Below are positions 31,712 through 40,222 of a DNA stretch of 58,873 nt, piece after piece (the stretch's first letter is position 1; every line of letters starts with the position of its first letter). The stretch lies in assembly GCA_014384285.1 (NCBI GenBank), contig JACNGE010000010.1:1-58873 (forward strand), in the 5' to 3' direction. The stretch is from Actinomycetota bacterium. GTDB taxonomy: Bacteria > Actinomycetota > Acidimicrobiia > Actinomarinales > Actinomarinaceae. The position numbers and the translations under genes are program-made. The notes beneath the pieces are model-generated. The model had not been told where the DNA came from and did no database searches. It saw only the letters and a program-made list of their open reading frames with translations.

Positions 31712-32596
31712 TTGAAAAATAAGAAAACACTTATTTTAATATTTGCTCTCGCAATGGTGGCTACTGCTTGTTCAGGTACTGCTACTCCCTGCGACGAGGT
31801 AGATATTACAACTGGTGATAACGGATTACCAGATCTTGGTGGATGTGAATTTACATTCGCTGTTGAGAACGCATATCTTCCATTCAACTATATTGACGCT
31901 GAAACAGGCGAAGCTTTAGGTTGGGATTATGACGTTTTTAATCACATGGGAGAGTTGATGAACTTTACCCCTGTATATGTTCCAACAGCATGGGATGGAA
32001 TGATCCAAGCAACAGCTGACGGTCAGTTCATGATTGCTGGTGATGGTATAACAATTACATCTGAAAGAGATGAAATTGTTGACTTTTCTGATGGTTACAT
32101 AAACTTAGCTCAAAAGGTACTTGTTGCAGTTGATAATTCAATGGTAATGAGCATTGATGACCTTAAAGGAGGAGACTATACAGTTGCTGTACAAAAAGGT
32201 ACAACAAACTACGAGTTTGCAGTTGGAGCTTTAGGTGAAGATAAAGTCAAAGCTTTTGATACTTTTGATTTCGCTATAGCTGCTGTTATCTCAGGAGACG
32301 CTGATGCATCAATTATTGATGAAACAGCAGGTCTTGGATACATGGGCGCAAACAAAGATAAAGTGAAACTAGTTGGTGGAGATCTTACTTCAGAACAACT
32401 TGGATTTGCATTTCCTAATGGAAGCCCTCTTGTTGACGTAGTCAATCAAGGATTAGCTGCTATGAAAGACAGTGGAAAACTTGCAGAGATTAATGCTAAA
32501 TTCTTCTCTCCTGATTTTTCAGTAACTTATGATGATATTGCAGAATGTGATGAAAACATTCCAGCTGAATATCTTCCTGAGGACTGTGAAGTATAA
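31712..32596 (+). CDS. Amino-acid ABC transporter substrate-binding lipoprotein
   Basis: This 294-residue protein is a family 3 periplasmic-type binding protein. It starts at a TTG with GGAGG upstream. A signal peptide (KNKKTLILIFALAMVATAC) ends in the lipobox ATAC with Cys20 as lipid attachment site. The mature part shows AVENAYLPFNYID, GWDYDVFNHMGELM, WDGMIQATADGQFMIAGDGITIT and AVQKGTTNYEFA, typical of polar amino-acid binders. A hairpin separates it from the permease gene downstream, consistent with more binding protein than permease being made. Confidence 0.9.
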   Translation: MKNKKTLILIFALAMVATACSGTATPCDEVDITTGDNGLPDLGGCEFTFAVENAYLPFNYIDAETGEALGWDYDVFNHMGELMNFTPVYVPTAWDGMIQATADGQFMIAGDGITITSERDEIVDFSDGYINLAQKVLVAVDNSMVMSIDDLKGGDYTVAVQKGTTNYEFAVGALGEDKVKAFDTFDFAIAAVISGDADASIIDETAGLGYMGANKDKVKLVGGDLTSEQLGFAFPNGSPLVDVVNQGLAAMKDSGKLAEINAKFFSPDFSVTYDDIAECDENIPAEYLPEDCEV

Positions 32597-32624
32597 CTTT
32601 TAAATTTATAAAAATTTAAATTGT

Positions 32625-32650
32625 AATAGGCACGGAAATCCGTGCCTATT
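32625..32650 (+). terminator. Intercistronic hairpin in the ABC transporter operon
   Basis: AATAGGCACGG (32625-32635) and CCGTGCCTATT (32640-32650) form a perfect 11-bp stem with a four-base loop. GCTTTAATAT follows, not a strong U-run. Placed between binding protein and permease, it may end part of the transcripts or protect the upstream mRNA from 3' decay. An AT-only inverted repeat (TTTAAATT / AATTTAAA, about 32599-32620) lies just upstream. Confidence 0.7.
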
Positions 32651-32668
32651 GCTTTAATATGGTAAAGA

Positions 32669-33427
32669 ATGAAACTTAAAAACCTTTTCAAACCTGAAAA
32701 CTGGTGGATGATAATCTTATCTTTCATTATCGCTTGGATGTTTTATATAATTGTTGTCAATCCTGAATATAACAAAGCATTTTATTTCATACTTCCTGGT
32801 TTAAAACTTACCTTTTTATCTACACTTGCATCTTTCGTTATTGCATTATTTCTTGGTCTAGTTTCTGGAATAGGTCGTATTTCCAAAAATAAAGTTGCAA
32901 GTACCTTATCTAGAACCTACATCGAATTTATCAGGGGTGTTCCAGTTCTCATTCTTATATTTACTGTAGCTTTTGTACTTGTTGCGAACACTGCTGAATT
33001 TTTCAATATCAACAATGGCAATGTCCCAATGTTGGTTCGTGCAATCATTGCTTTATCTGTTTTTTATGGTGCTTATATCGCTGAAGTTTTCAGGGCAGGT
33101 ATTGAATCAGTTCCTCAAGGACAACGTGAAGGGGGAGCATCCCTTGGATTAACTGATAGACAAGTAATGAGATTTATTGTTCTTCCTCAAGCCTTCAGAA
33201 ATATGCTTCCAGCTCTAGGCAATGATTTTATTTCAATGATGAAAGATTCCTCATTATTGTCTGTGTTAGCTGTGGAGGATCTTACTTATAGAGGTCGATT
33301 ATATTCTGGTAGTACGTTTAGATTTGCAGAAACCTATTTGGTACTAACAGTATTGTACCTATGTATTACATTGTTCCTCTCAGCCTTTCAGAGACAGTTA
33401 GAGAAAAGACTTGAAACTAACCAATAA
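32669..33427 (+). CDS. Amino-acid ABC transporter permease (HisM/GlnP type)
   Basis: The 252-residue membrane protein has about five transmembrane helices and the permease loop REGGASLGLTDRQVMRFIVLPQ (split at about 150-171), which contacts the ATPase, followed by NDFISMMKDSSLLSVLAVEDL. It belongs to the polar amino-acid uptake family. No ATP-binding subunit gene follows; the next gene is xerC, overlapping by 17 bases. The ATPase must therefore come from elsewhere. Confidence 0.92.
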   Translation: MKLKNLFKPENWWMIILSFIIAWMFYIIVVNPEYNKAFYFILPGLKLTFLSTLASFVIALFLGLVSGIGRISKNKVASTLSRTYIEFIRGVPVLILIFTVAFVLVANTAEFFNINNGNVPMLVRAIIALSVFYGAYIAEVFRAGIESVPQGQREGGASLGLTDRQVMRFIVLPQAFRNMLPALGNDFISMMKDSSLLSVLAVEDLTYRGRLYSGSTFRFAETYLVLTVLYLCITLFLSAFQRQLEKRLETNQ

Positions 33428-34271
33428 ACAAGATCAGAACTTATTGCTAAGCGAATACTTAGTTACGATAAAAGATTTAAAAAATTACTCTGATCACACT
33501 GTTCTTGCGTATAAAACAGATATTAAACAGTTTTATAATTTTGTTAATATTTCAAACTCTTTAGATCTAGAGAAATATATTCAAAATCTAGCAATGGAGA
33601 ATTATTCAAAGAGAACGTTAAATAGAAAGATTGCCTCACTCACATCTTTTTTGAACTGGTGTAATAAGTCTAAAAAAATGGATATTCCTGATAACTCTAA
33701 TTTCAAAGCATTAAAAACTGAGAAAAAACTTCCTAATGTTATGACCAGCAATTATATAAATTCTCTAATGAACGATATACCCGTAACCACAGTAAAAGAA
33801 ATTAGAGATCGCTCTATAGTTGAACTTTTATACTCATCAGGATTGAGAGTTTCTGAATTAACTAATCTTCAGCTACCGGATATAAAAAACAATATGTCGG
33901 TACGGGTACTTGGAAAGGGTAGTAAAACACGAATACTCCCTATGACTAAACAAGCATATAAATATTATTTACTCTGGTCCGAAAATAGACATAAATTAGT
34001 TACCCCATCATCGGATAATTTTCTTTATTTAGGAGTTAAAGGTAGCCAGATAACCGATAGAGAAGTAAGAAGGATAGTTAAATTACGCTTAGGAACATTT
34101 CCACACAGTATTAGACATACGTTTGCAACACATTTACTGGATGGAGGAGCGGATCTTAGAGTTGTACAAGAACTCTTGGGCCATACAGATCCAAGTACTA
34201 CTCAGATTTATACACATGTTTCAAAAAAACAACTTAAGGAAAAATTTAAAAGAACTCATCCTAGAGGTTGA
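33411..34271 (+). CDS. xerC: Tyrosine recombinase XerC/XerD
   Basis: Xer recombinases resolve chromosome dimers at dif. The 286-residue protein has the N-terminal SAM-like DNA-binding domain (about 1-95) and the catalytic set: Arg in SSGLRVSELTNL, Lys in GKGSKTRILP, HSIRHTFATHLLDGGADLRVVQELLGH (in two parts) and the Tyr nucleophile in STTQIYTHV. The start is a TTG at 33411. It lies just upstream of rpsB, as xerC does in mycobacteria, so it is the housekeeping enzyme and not a phage integrase. XerC versus XerD cannot be told apart by motif. Confidence 0.9.
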   Translation: MKLTNKQDQNLLLSEYLVTIKDLKNYSDHTVLAYKTDIKQFYNFVNISNSLDLEKYIQNLAMENYSKRTLNRKIASLTSFLNWCNKSKKMDIPDNSNFKALKTEKKLPNVMTSNYINSLMNDIPVTTVKEIRDRSIVELLYSSGLRVSELTNLQLPDIKNNMSVRVLGKGSKTRILPMTKQAYKYYLLWSENRHKLVTPSSDNFLYLGVKGSQITDREVRRIVKLRLGTFPHSIRHTFATHLLDGGADLRVVQELLGHTDPSTTQIYTHVSKKQLKEKFKRTHPRG

Positions 34272-34274
34272 TTA

Positions 34275-34292
34275 ATAACCATTCATGGTTAT
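34275..34292 (+). terminator. Hairpin after xerC (weak terminator candidate)
   Basis: ATAACCAT (34275-34282) and ATGGTTAT (34285-34292) form an eight-base perfect inverted repeat a few bases after the xerC stop codon. The sequence after it, CATTTAAAAAG, has no proper U-run. It could separate xerC transcription from the rpsB operon. Confidence 0.4.
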
Positions 34293-34310
34293 CATTTAAA
34301 AAGAAATAGA

Positions 34311-34397
34311 CACCATATCTTTAAAGCTTCCTTGGTGAGCGAAAGCTTGGAAGCCGCGAAAGTAATAGATGTGGGATGAAACAACCAAAGGAGAATA
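34311..34397 (+). ncRNA. Structured 5' leader of rpsB (candidate S2 autoregulatory RNA)
   Basis: An outer stem CCATATCT (34313-34320) with AGATGTGG (34367-34374) has eight pairs, one being G-U. Inside, GCTTCC (34326-34331) pairs with GGAAGC (34349-34354), enclosing an AGC-GAAA-GCT mini-hairpin with a GNRA loop (34338-34347). The leader then reaches the ribosome-binding site AAAGGAG before the ATG at 34398. Ribosomal protein operons are often controlled by such leaders; direct evidence for S2 binding is lacking. Confidence 0.5.
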
Positions 34398-35108
34398 ATG
34401 AGTACGAACATGAAAGAACTCTTAGAAGCAGGAGTTCACTTCGGCCATCAAACACAAAGATGGAACCCTAAAATGGATAAATTTATTTACGGAGACAAAA
34501 GCGGAATTCACATTTTAGATTTACGCATTACTTACGATGCAATTGCAGAAGCAGAAGCATTCGTTCAAAAAATTGTAGCAAATAGCGGGAAAGTACTTTT
34601 TGTAGGTACAAAACCTCAAGCTCAAAATGTTATTCAGGAGCAAGCAGAAGCTGCTGGTATGCCTTATGTAAACCATAGATGGTTAGGTGGAATGCTTACA
34701 AACTTTAAAACTATTATAAAAAGAGTTATCTATCTAAAAGAACTTATCTCTCTTGAAGATTCTGGTGAGATTAATGCCTACCCTAAGCCAGAAAGGCTAA
34801 GAATTAGAAGAGAGATTGCAAAGTTAACCCGATCAATCGGTGGAATTGTTAACTTAAACAAACTTCCTGATGCAATATTTATTGTTGATCTTATGAATGA
34901 ATCAACTGCTTTGACTGAAGCTAATAAACTAAATATTCCTGTTATCGGTATTGCAGATTCAAATGTGGACCCAACTGGTGTAGATATTGTCATTCCTGGA
35001 AATGATGATGCTATAAGATCCATAGAAGTAGTTACTGCAGCGATTGCTGGAGCTTGCGCTAAAGGTGCAGGGCTTCAAACTGAAAAAGCAGAAAAGGGAG
35101 ATGATTAA
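34398..35108 (+). CDS. rpsB: 30S ribosomal protein S2
   Basis: The 236-residue protein is typical S2: MKELLEAGVHFGHQTQRWNPKM (two short runs, about 5-26), FIYGDKSGIHILDL, LFVGTKPQAQ, VNHRWLGGMLTNFKTI and VIGIADSNVDPTGVDIVIPGNDDA near the end. AAAGGAG precedes the ATG. It opens the rpsB-tsf-pyrH-frr-cdsA operon and overlaps tsf by one base. Confidence 0.96.
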   Translation: MSTNMKELLEAGVHFGHQTQRWNPKMDKFIYGDKSGIHILDLRITYDAIAEAEAFVQKIVANSGKVLFVGTKPQAQNVIQEQAEAAGMPYVNHRWLGGMLTNFKTIIKRVIYLKELISLEDSGEINAYPKPERLRIRREIAKLTRSIGGIVNLNKLPDAIFIVDLMNESTALTEANKLNIPVIGIADSNVDPTGVDIVIPGNDDAIRSIEVVTAAIAGACAKGAGLQTEKAEKGDD

Positions 35109-35716
35109 TGAGTATTTCAGCTTCTGATGTTAAAAAACTTAGAGATATGACTGGTGCAGGAATGATGGATGCTAAAAAAGCTTTAACTGAATCCGAAGGC
35201 GATTTCGACGCAGCGGTCAAATACTTAAGAGAGAAAGGATTAGCTGACTCGAAAAAAAGAGCAGATAAAGAAGCTAATCAAGGAACCATAGGTGATTATA
35301 TTCATTACCAACAAGATCGAGCAGTATCTGGTGTATTGGTTGAACTTGCTTGCGAAACAGACTTTGTAGCTAAATCTGAGGAATTTAAAGATGCAGCAAA
35401 GCAAATAGCCATGCATATCGCAGCTATGAAACCAACTTACTTAAACATTGAAGACATCTCAGAAGAGAAACTTCAAGAGGAAAAAGATATCATTTCAAAA
35501 CAATCAGAAAATGAGGGTAAACCTGCTGAAGTTATTGAAAAGATAATCGAAGGTCGTATCGTCTCTTTTTACAAAGACAATGTTCTTAACGAACAAATTT
35601 TTTGCAATCCTGAGATATATGAAGGAAAAGTTAGCACTATGATAGAAGAAATGTCAGGAAAACTAGGAGAAAAAATTTATATTAAACAGTTTTCTAGGGT
35701 GGAAGTAGGTTCCTAA
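35108..35716 (+). CDS. tsf: Elongation factor Ts
   Basis: EF-Ts recharges EF-Tu with GTP. The 202-residue protein has VKKLRDMTGAGMMDAKKALTE (in two parts, about 8-28), the EF-Tu-contacting N-terminal domain, then LVELACETDFVAKSEEFKD (about 76-94) and EQIFCNPEI. It is short compared with the 280-residue E. coli form, lacking one of the two core subdomains, as in other compact versions. It is flush with rpsB and pyrH. Confidence 0.95.
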   Translation: MSISASDVKKLRDMTGAGMMDAKKALTESEGDFDAAVKYLREKGLADSKKRADKEANQGTIGDYIHYQQDRAVSGVLVELACETDFVAKSEEFKDAAKQIAMHIAAMKPTYLNIEDISEEKLQEEKDIISKQSENEGKPAEVIEKIIEGRIVSFYKDNVLNEQIFCNPEIYEGKVSTMIEEMSGKLGEKIYIKQFSRVEVGS

Positions 35717-36421
35717 ATGACCAAGAGAGTACTTTTAAAACTCTCTGGAGAATCATTTGCTGATTCAGATACCAATTTTGGTATCTCACCTTCAATTTTA
35801 ACAAATATTGCTAATCAGATTTCTAAAGCTAATGCTGAAGGAATTGAGATTGCAGTAGTTGTAGGTGGAGGAAACTTTTTTAGAGGTGTTCAAGAGTCTG
35901 CAAAAGGCATGGCTCAAGCAAATGCTGACTACATGGGTATGTTAGCAACTGTAATCAATGCTGTAGCTTTAAAGGATGCCCTTGATAGAAATGGAACTCA
36001 GACTCGTGTTCAATCCGCAATAACGATGACCGCTGTTGCTGAACCATACATACGATTACGTGCTATTCGTCATCTTGAAAAAGGACGTATTGTTATATTT
36101 GCAGCAGGTACAGGTAACCCTTATTTTACAACTGACACTGCAGCTTCTTTAAGAGCAAATGAGATAGAAGCAGATATAGTACTTAAATCAACAAGAGTAG
36201 AAGGCGTGTATTCATCTGACCCAGAAGTAGACAAATCTGCAGAACTTTTCGCTAACATTTCATATACTGATGTTGTTGAAAAGAAGTTAGGAGTAATGGA
36301 CTTAACAGCTATAACGTTATGTGAAGTAAATGTAATGCCAATAAGAGTATTTGATGGAACTAAGGACAACAACATTTATGATGTTTTAACTGGGAAAGAT
36401 TTAGGAACACTGATCAATTAA
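35717..36421 (+). CDS. pyrH: Uridylate kinase
   Basis: PyrH phosphorylates UMP to UDP. The 234-residue amino-acid-kinase-fold protein has [13 protein letters not shown] (4-16), [10 protein letters not shown] (about 48-57), [19 protein letters not shown] and [16 protein letters not shown] (about 128-143). It begins one base after tsf ends and is followed two bases later by frr, so it is fully embedded in the operon. Confidence 0.96.
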   Translation: MTKRVLLKLSGESFADSDTNFGISPSILTNIANQISKANAEGIEIAVVVGGGNFFRGVQESAKGMAQANADYMGMLATVINAVALKDALDRNGTQTRVQSAITMTAVAEPYIRLRAIRHLEKGRIVIFAAGTGNPYFTTDTAASLRANEIEADIVLKSTRVEGVYSSDPEVDKSAELFANISYTDVVEKKLGVMDLTAITLCEVNVMPIRVFDGTKDNNIYDVLTGKDLGTLIN

Positions 36422-36423
36422 TT

Positions 36424-36975
36424 ATGAGCCAAGAAATAATTACAAACGTAGAGAACAATATGAAAACTTCAGTAAGTCATCTTGTTGAGGAATTTACAAA
36501 AATAAGAACAGGGAGAGCTAACCCGTCTTTAGTTTCAAATATACAAGTAGATTACTATGGCACAAAAACACCGCTTCAGCAACTCGCGTCAATAAGCGTA
36601 CCTGACCCAAAATTACTTTTAATTCAACCCTTTGATAAGGGATCATTTGAAGATATAGAAAAAGCAATTCAAAATGCAGACATAGGTCTTAACCCCGCAA
36701 CAGATGGGGACGTAATTAGGATTCCTATACCATCATTATCTGAAGAAAGAAGACAAGAGCTCAGCAAAGTAGCTTCTAAATTTACAGAAGATTCAAAAAT
36801 CTCTATAAGATCACATAGAAGAAACGGCATTGATGATCTAGAAAAAACCAAAGATGATATTTCTGCAGATGAAGTAAAACGATTTGAATCCCAAATTCAA
36901 GAACTAACTGACAAGTATGTAAAAAAAGTTGATGAACTTCTTTCAGTTAAACAAAATGAACTTCTCGAAGTTTAG
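36424..36975 (+). CDS. frr: Ribosome recycling factor
   Basis: RRF splits post-termination ribosomes together with EF-G. The 183-residue protein has the full family pattern: MKTSVSHLVEEFTKIRTGRANPSL (in two parts, about 13-36), VDYYGTKTPLQQLASISVPDP, IPIPSLSEERRQEL and IRSHRRNGIDDL. Length is normal. It overlaps the cdsA gene by about 20 bases. Confidence 0.96.
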   Translation: MSQEIITNVENNMKTSVSHLVEEFTKIRTGRANPSLVSNIQVDYYGTKTPLQQLASISVPDPKLLLIQPFDKGSFEDIEKAIQNADIGLNPATDGDVIRIPIPSLSEERRQELSKVASKFTEDSKISIRSHRRNGIDDLEKTKDDISADEVKRFESQIQELTDKYVKKVDELLSVKQNELLEV

Positions 36976-37867
36976 ATTTAATTTTTCATCCGATGGCGAT
37001 GGGACTTTTTGGCCTGGAGTAATTGAACTTCCAGTTGACGAAACTTCTGAACCTGAAAAACAACAAGGAGATAATTTTTTCACCTCTAATCCCAGAGTGT
37101 TTACCGCTGCTGGACTCTTAGTTCTCATATCAGTATTTTTCACAAATAAAAACTCTGCTTTTTTACTTCTTGTGTTTGCAGTATTTATTGCTTCGAAAGA
37201 GTGGTTTGATATGTTTGACTACGGTATTGTTATACCATATCCCTTCTTGCTATATTCTGCACTTACGCCGATGTTCATTGTGTATTATTACGATTTATCA
37301 CTTATTTATGTCTCATTTTTCATGTTGCCAATTGGTCTTATAATTTATACAGGTTCGTTCATCTCTTATGGTATATATGAAAAATTTGGAAGCCTTTTTA
37401 TTTTCCATATTTGGTTTAGCTTAGGTATCACATCGGTCGTATTTGTATTAAAAAATTATTCACTATTGTTTACATACCTAGCAATCATTTCTATATCTTT
37501 GTCCGATACTCTTGCATATGAAGCTGGTAGGCGATACGGAAAGAGAAAATTGATTGAACACATTTCTCCTAATAAAACTGTAGAGGGATTAATAGCAGGC
37601 CTTACTATTGGGACTATTGCAATGTTCTTAAATCTCTATTTTAATTCAGATACTGGAATCCTAATATCACTTGTTCTATCTTTTATTTTTGTTTGCTTTG
37701 GTGTACTTGGTGATTTATTCGTATCTAAAATTAAACGTACCTTAAGTGTTAAAGATTCCAGTTCACTTCTTCCAGGTCACGGAGGTTTGTTAGACAGAGT
37801 TGATTCTTATTTATTGTCATTTCCAGTCTTGTTATTGTTTTCTCTGTTTTCTTATTTAAACCCGTAA
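36956..37867 (+). CDS. cdsA: Phosphatidate cytidylyltransferase
   Basis: CdsA makes CDP-diacylglycerol, the branch-point of phospholipid synthesis, in the membrane. The protein has about eight membrane helices from residue 45 on and the C-terminal signature SDTLAYEAGRRYGKRKL, ISPNKTVEG, VKDSSSLLPGHGGLLDRVDS with the metal-binding Asp residues. The frame is open from 36929, but that would overlap frr by 47 bases; ATG 36956 gives 303 residues and is used here. A polar, acidic N-terminal extension of ~40 residues precedes the first helix, as in several actinobacterial CdsA proteins. Confidence 0.9.
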   Translation: MNFSKFRFNFSSDGDGTFWPGVIELPVDETSEPEKQQGDNFFTSNPRVFTAAGLLVLISVFFTNKNSAFLLLVFAVFIASKEWFDMFDYGIVIPYPFLLYSALTPMFIVYYYDLSLIYVSFFMLPIGLIIYTGSFISYGIYEKFGSLFIFHIWFSLGITSVVFVLKNYSLLFTYLAIISISLSDTLAYEAGRRYGKRKLIEHISPNKTVEGLIAGLTIGTIAMFLNLYFNSDTGILISLVLSFIFVCFGVLGDLFVSKIKRTLSVKDSSSLLPGHGGLLDRVDSYLLSFPVLLLFSLFSYLNP

Positions 37868-37883
37868 GTGAGATAATAAAAGT

Positions 37884-38984
37884 ATGAATGGTTTTTTAAC
37901 AATTGTATTTCTTACTGTATTTGTCGTTTTACATGAATTTGGTCACTATATATCTGCGAGAAGATCCAAAATTGCAGTATCCGAGTTTTTTGTAGGTTTT
38001 GGTCCTAAAATATTTTCATTTAAAAGAAACAATACAGAGTATGGACTTAAAGCTATTCCCTTGGGTGGATATGTAAAAATCCCAGGAATGGATGAAGCAG
38101 AAGATACAACTGGGTATGAAGAATCAGAGGTTTTTCATAATGCAAAATGGACTACCAAATTTTATATAGCTATATCTGGCATACTCGTTAATTTTTTAAC
38201 AGCTTGGTTAATACTATTTGTAATACTTTCAACTAATGGTGTTAATACTCCAACACTTGAAATTGCGAGTGTAGGGGAGTCTGTTCAAGGAAACAACAGA
38301 TCGCCATCTATGAATGCTGGGTTAATGCCAGGTGATGAAATAGTTAAATTTGCCAATACAGAAGTTGAAACCTGGAATGAATTAGTTTCTATTATTGAAA
38401 ATAATCCTGACACAAGGGTTGGTATTTCGTATATTAGAAATAATCAATTAATCCAATCCGATACTGTTTTGGAGTCAAGAACCTTAAATGGTGATAATGT
38501 TGGCTATCTCGGTGTTACTCCAAAAATTGTAAATGAAAAATTAGGCATAATATCTTCTGTCAAGAGCACCACCATACTAGAAGCACAAATGACAGTTGCA
38601 GCAGTTGATGGCATAATTACTTTATTTAGTCCTGATAATATTAGAACTCTTTTAGGAACGTACACAGGACAAGAAGTCCCCGATGAGGTAAGACCACTTA
38701 GCCCAATTGGCTTAGCACAAGCTGGTAATCAGATTGCAGCGGACAGCTATGTTAACTTGTTTAGCCTGCTTGCCTTTGTAAATATTTTCCTTGCTGTCTT
38801 CAATGCTCTTCCCTTTATCCCACTTGATGGAGGAAGGGTAGTGCTTGCTTTGATAGAGGGCGTTACTGGAAGAAAAATATCGGATAAAAAACTATATCCA
38901 ATCGCAGCCGTGGTCGTCGGAGTCTTTATATTTCTAGGAATAACAGCATTCTATTTAGATATAACACAACCAATTAGATTATGA
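37884..38984 (+). CDS. rseP: Site-2 zinc metalloprotease, RseP/Rip1 family
   Basis: These M50 proteases cut membrane-bound anti-sigma factors and signal peptides within the bilayer. The 366-residue protein has the zinc box VVLHEFGHYISA near residue 16-27, a PDZ domain (about 125-205, with MNAGLMPGDEIVKF), and the second metal box NALPFIPLDGGRV near 311-323. The final helices end at residue 366. It starts 16 bases after cdsA. In most actinobacteria dxr lies between cdsA and this gene; it is absent here. It overlaps ispG by four bases. Confidence 0.93.
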   Translation: MNGFLTIVFLTVFVVLHEFGHYISARRSKIAVSEFFVGFGPKIFSFKRNNTEYGLKAIPLGGYVKIPGMDEAEDTTGYEESEVFHNAKWTTKFYIAISGILVNFLTAWLILFVILSTNGVNTPTLEIASVGESVQGNNRSPSMNAGLMPGDEIVKFANTEVETWNELVSIIENNPDTRVGISYIRNNQLIQSDTVLESRTLNGDNVGYLGVTPKIVNEKLGIISSVKSTTILEAQMTVAAVDGIITLFSPDNIRTLLGTYTGQEVPDEVRPLSPIGLAQAGNQIAADSYVNLFSLLAFVNIFLAVFNALPFIPLDGGRVVLALIEGVTGRKISDKKLYPIAAVVVGVFIFLGITAFYLDITQPIRL

Positions 38985-40204
38985 CAAACACGAGACGTAC
39001 AACCAAACAGTTAATGGTCGGAAAGGTTGGGGTAGGTTCCGAGTATCCAGTTTCAGTACAATCTATGACAACCACCAAGACAAGGGACACAGATGGTACT
39101 CTAGAGCAAATATATGCACTTGCCTCGAATGGTGCTGATATAGTTCGAGTGACATGTAATGAGATAGAAGCTGCTGAATCACTTGTTAAAATTTGCACTC
39201 GTAGTCCAGTACCTATCATTGCTGATATACATTTTCAATATAAGCTAGCGCTTGCTGCAATTGAAGCTGGAGTACAAGGCCTTCGACTTAATCCCGGTAA
39301 TATACGTAACGAAGATCAAATCAAACAAGTAGCAAAAGAATGCTTGAATGTTGGCATTCCAATAAGAATTGGAGTTAATGCTGGATCATTAGATAAGGAC
39401 CTATTAGAAAAATATGGTGAGGCCACGCCTGAAGCATTAGTAGAATCTGCCCTTAATGAAGTAAGGTACCTAGAGGAAGTTGATTTCTACGATATAAAAA
39501 TCTCTGTCAAACACTCCAATGTTCCTTTGATGATTGATTCTTATCGGTTACTGGCTGAAAAAGTTGAATACCCCCTCCACATTGGAGTTACCGAAGCAGG
39601 GCCACTACCAGGTGGTTTAATCAAATCAACTGCAGGAATTTCTACATTACTTTCTGAGGGAATTGGAGACACAATAAGAATGTCTTTAACTACAGATCCA
39701 ATTGAGGAAGCTAAACATGGAAGACAACTTTTAGAATATTTAGGATTAAGAGAACGAAAATCGCTAGATTTAATCGCATGCCCAAGTTGTGGTAGAGCTG
39801 AAGTTGACGTTATAGCTGTTGCTTCAGAAGCTCAAGAAGCCCTAGAGAAAGAGGGATTACCGATACAGGTGGCTGTTATGGGATGTGTTGTAAATGGGCC
39901 TGGTGAAGCACGTTCTGCAGATATAGGTATTGCCGCAGGCAAGAAAAGGGGACATCTTTTTATCAAAGGTGAAGTTGTAAAAGTTGTAGACGAAAAAGAC
40001 ATGGTTTCTGCGCTTGTTGAAGAAGGAAAGCTTCTAGCGAAAGAAGGTATAGAGGCAAGATTAGCTGCAGCAGACAAAGATGCTGCTTTAATAGCTCAAA
40101 AAGATGCAGAGGAATTAATGGGTATCCAAGGGGACATTAATAATTTTGAAGAGAGAACGAAGTCCGTTGTCGAGATTACCTCAAAACAAGATAAAGAGAA
40201 ATAA
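38981..40204 (+). CDS. ispG: 4-hydroxy-3-methylbut-2-enyl diphosphate synthase (GcpE)
   Basis: IspG is a 4Fe-4S enzyme of the non-mevalonate isoprenoid pathway. The 407-residue protein has the TIM barrel start PVSVQSMTTTKTRDTDGTLEQI (split, about 24-45), IIADIHFQYKLAL, GLRLNPGNI, GVTEAGPLPGG and the cluster Cys residues in ACPSCGRAEVDV (about 266-277) and MGCVVNGPGEA (about 299-309). A C-terminal tail of ~40 residues is rich in Glu and Lys. Its presence proves the DXP pathway is expected here even though dxr is not nearby. Confidence 0.95.
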   Translation: MTNTRRTTKQLMVGKVGVGSEYPVSVQSMTTTKTRDTDGTLEQIYALASNGADIVRVTCNEIEAAESLVKICTRSPVPIIADIHFQYKLALAAIEAGVQGLRLNPGNIRNEDQIKQVAKECLNVGIPIRIGVNAGSLDKDLLEKYGEATPEALVESALNEVRYLEEVDFYDIKISVKHSNVPLMIDSYRLLAEKVEYPLHIGVTEAGPLPGGLIKSTAGISTLLSEGIGDTIRMSLTTDPIEEAKHGRQLLEYLGLRERKSLDLIACPSCGRAEVDVIAVASEAQEALEKEGLPIQVAVMGCVVNGPGEARSADIGIAAGKKRGHLFIKGEVVKVVDEKDMVSALVEEGKLLAKEGIEARLAAADKDAALIAQKDAEELMGIQGDINNFEERTKSVVEITSKQDKEK

Positions 40205-40222
40205 AACATTTAAGATATAACC

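Noticed and set aside
33411-34271. Tyrosine recombinase as a sign of a prophage or integrative element
   Set aside because: The gene is next to rpsB as xerC is in mycobacteria, no phage genes or direct repeats flank it, and its motifs are those of housekeeping Xer proteins.
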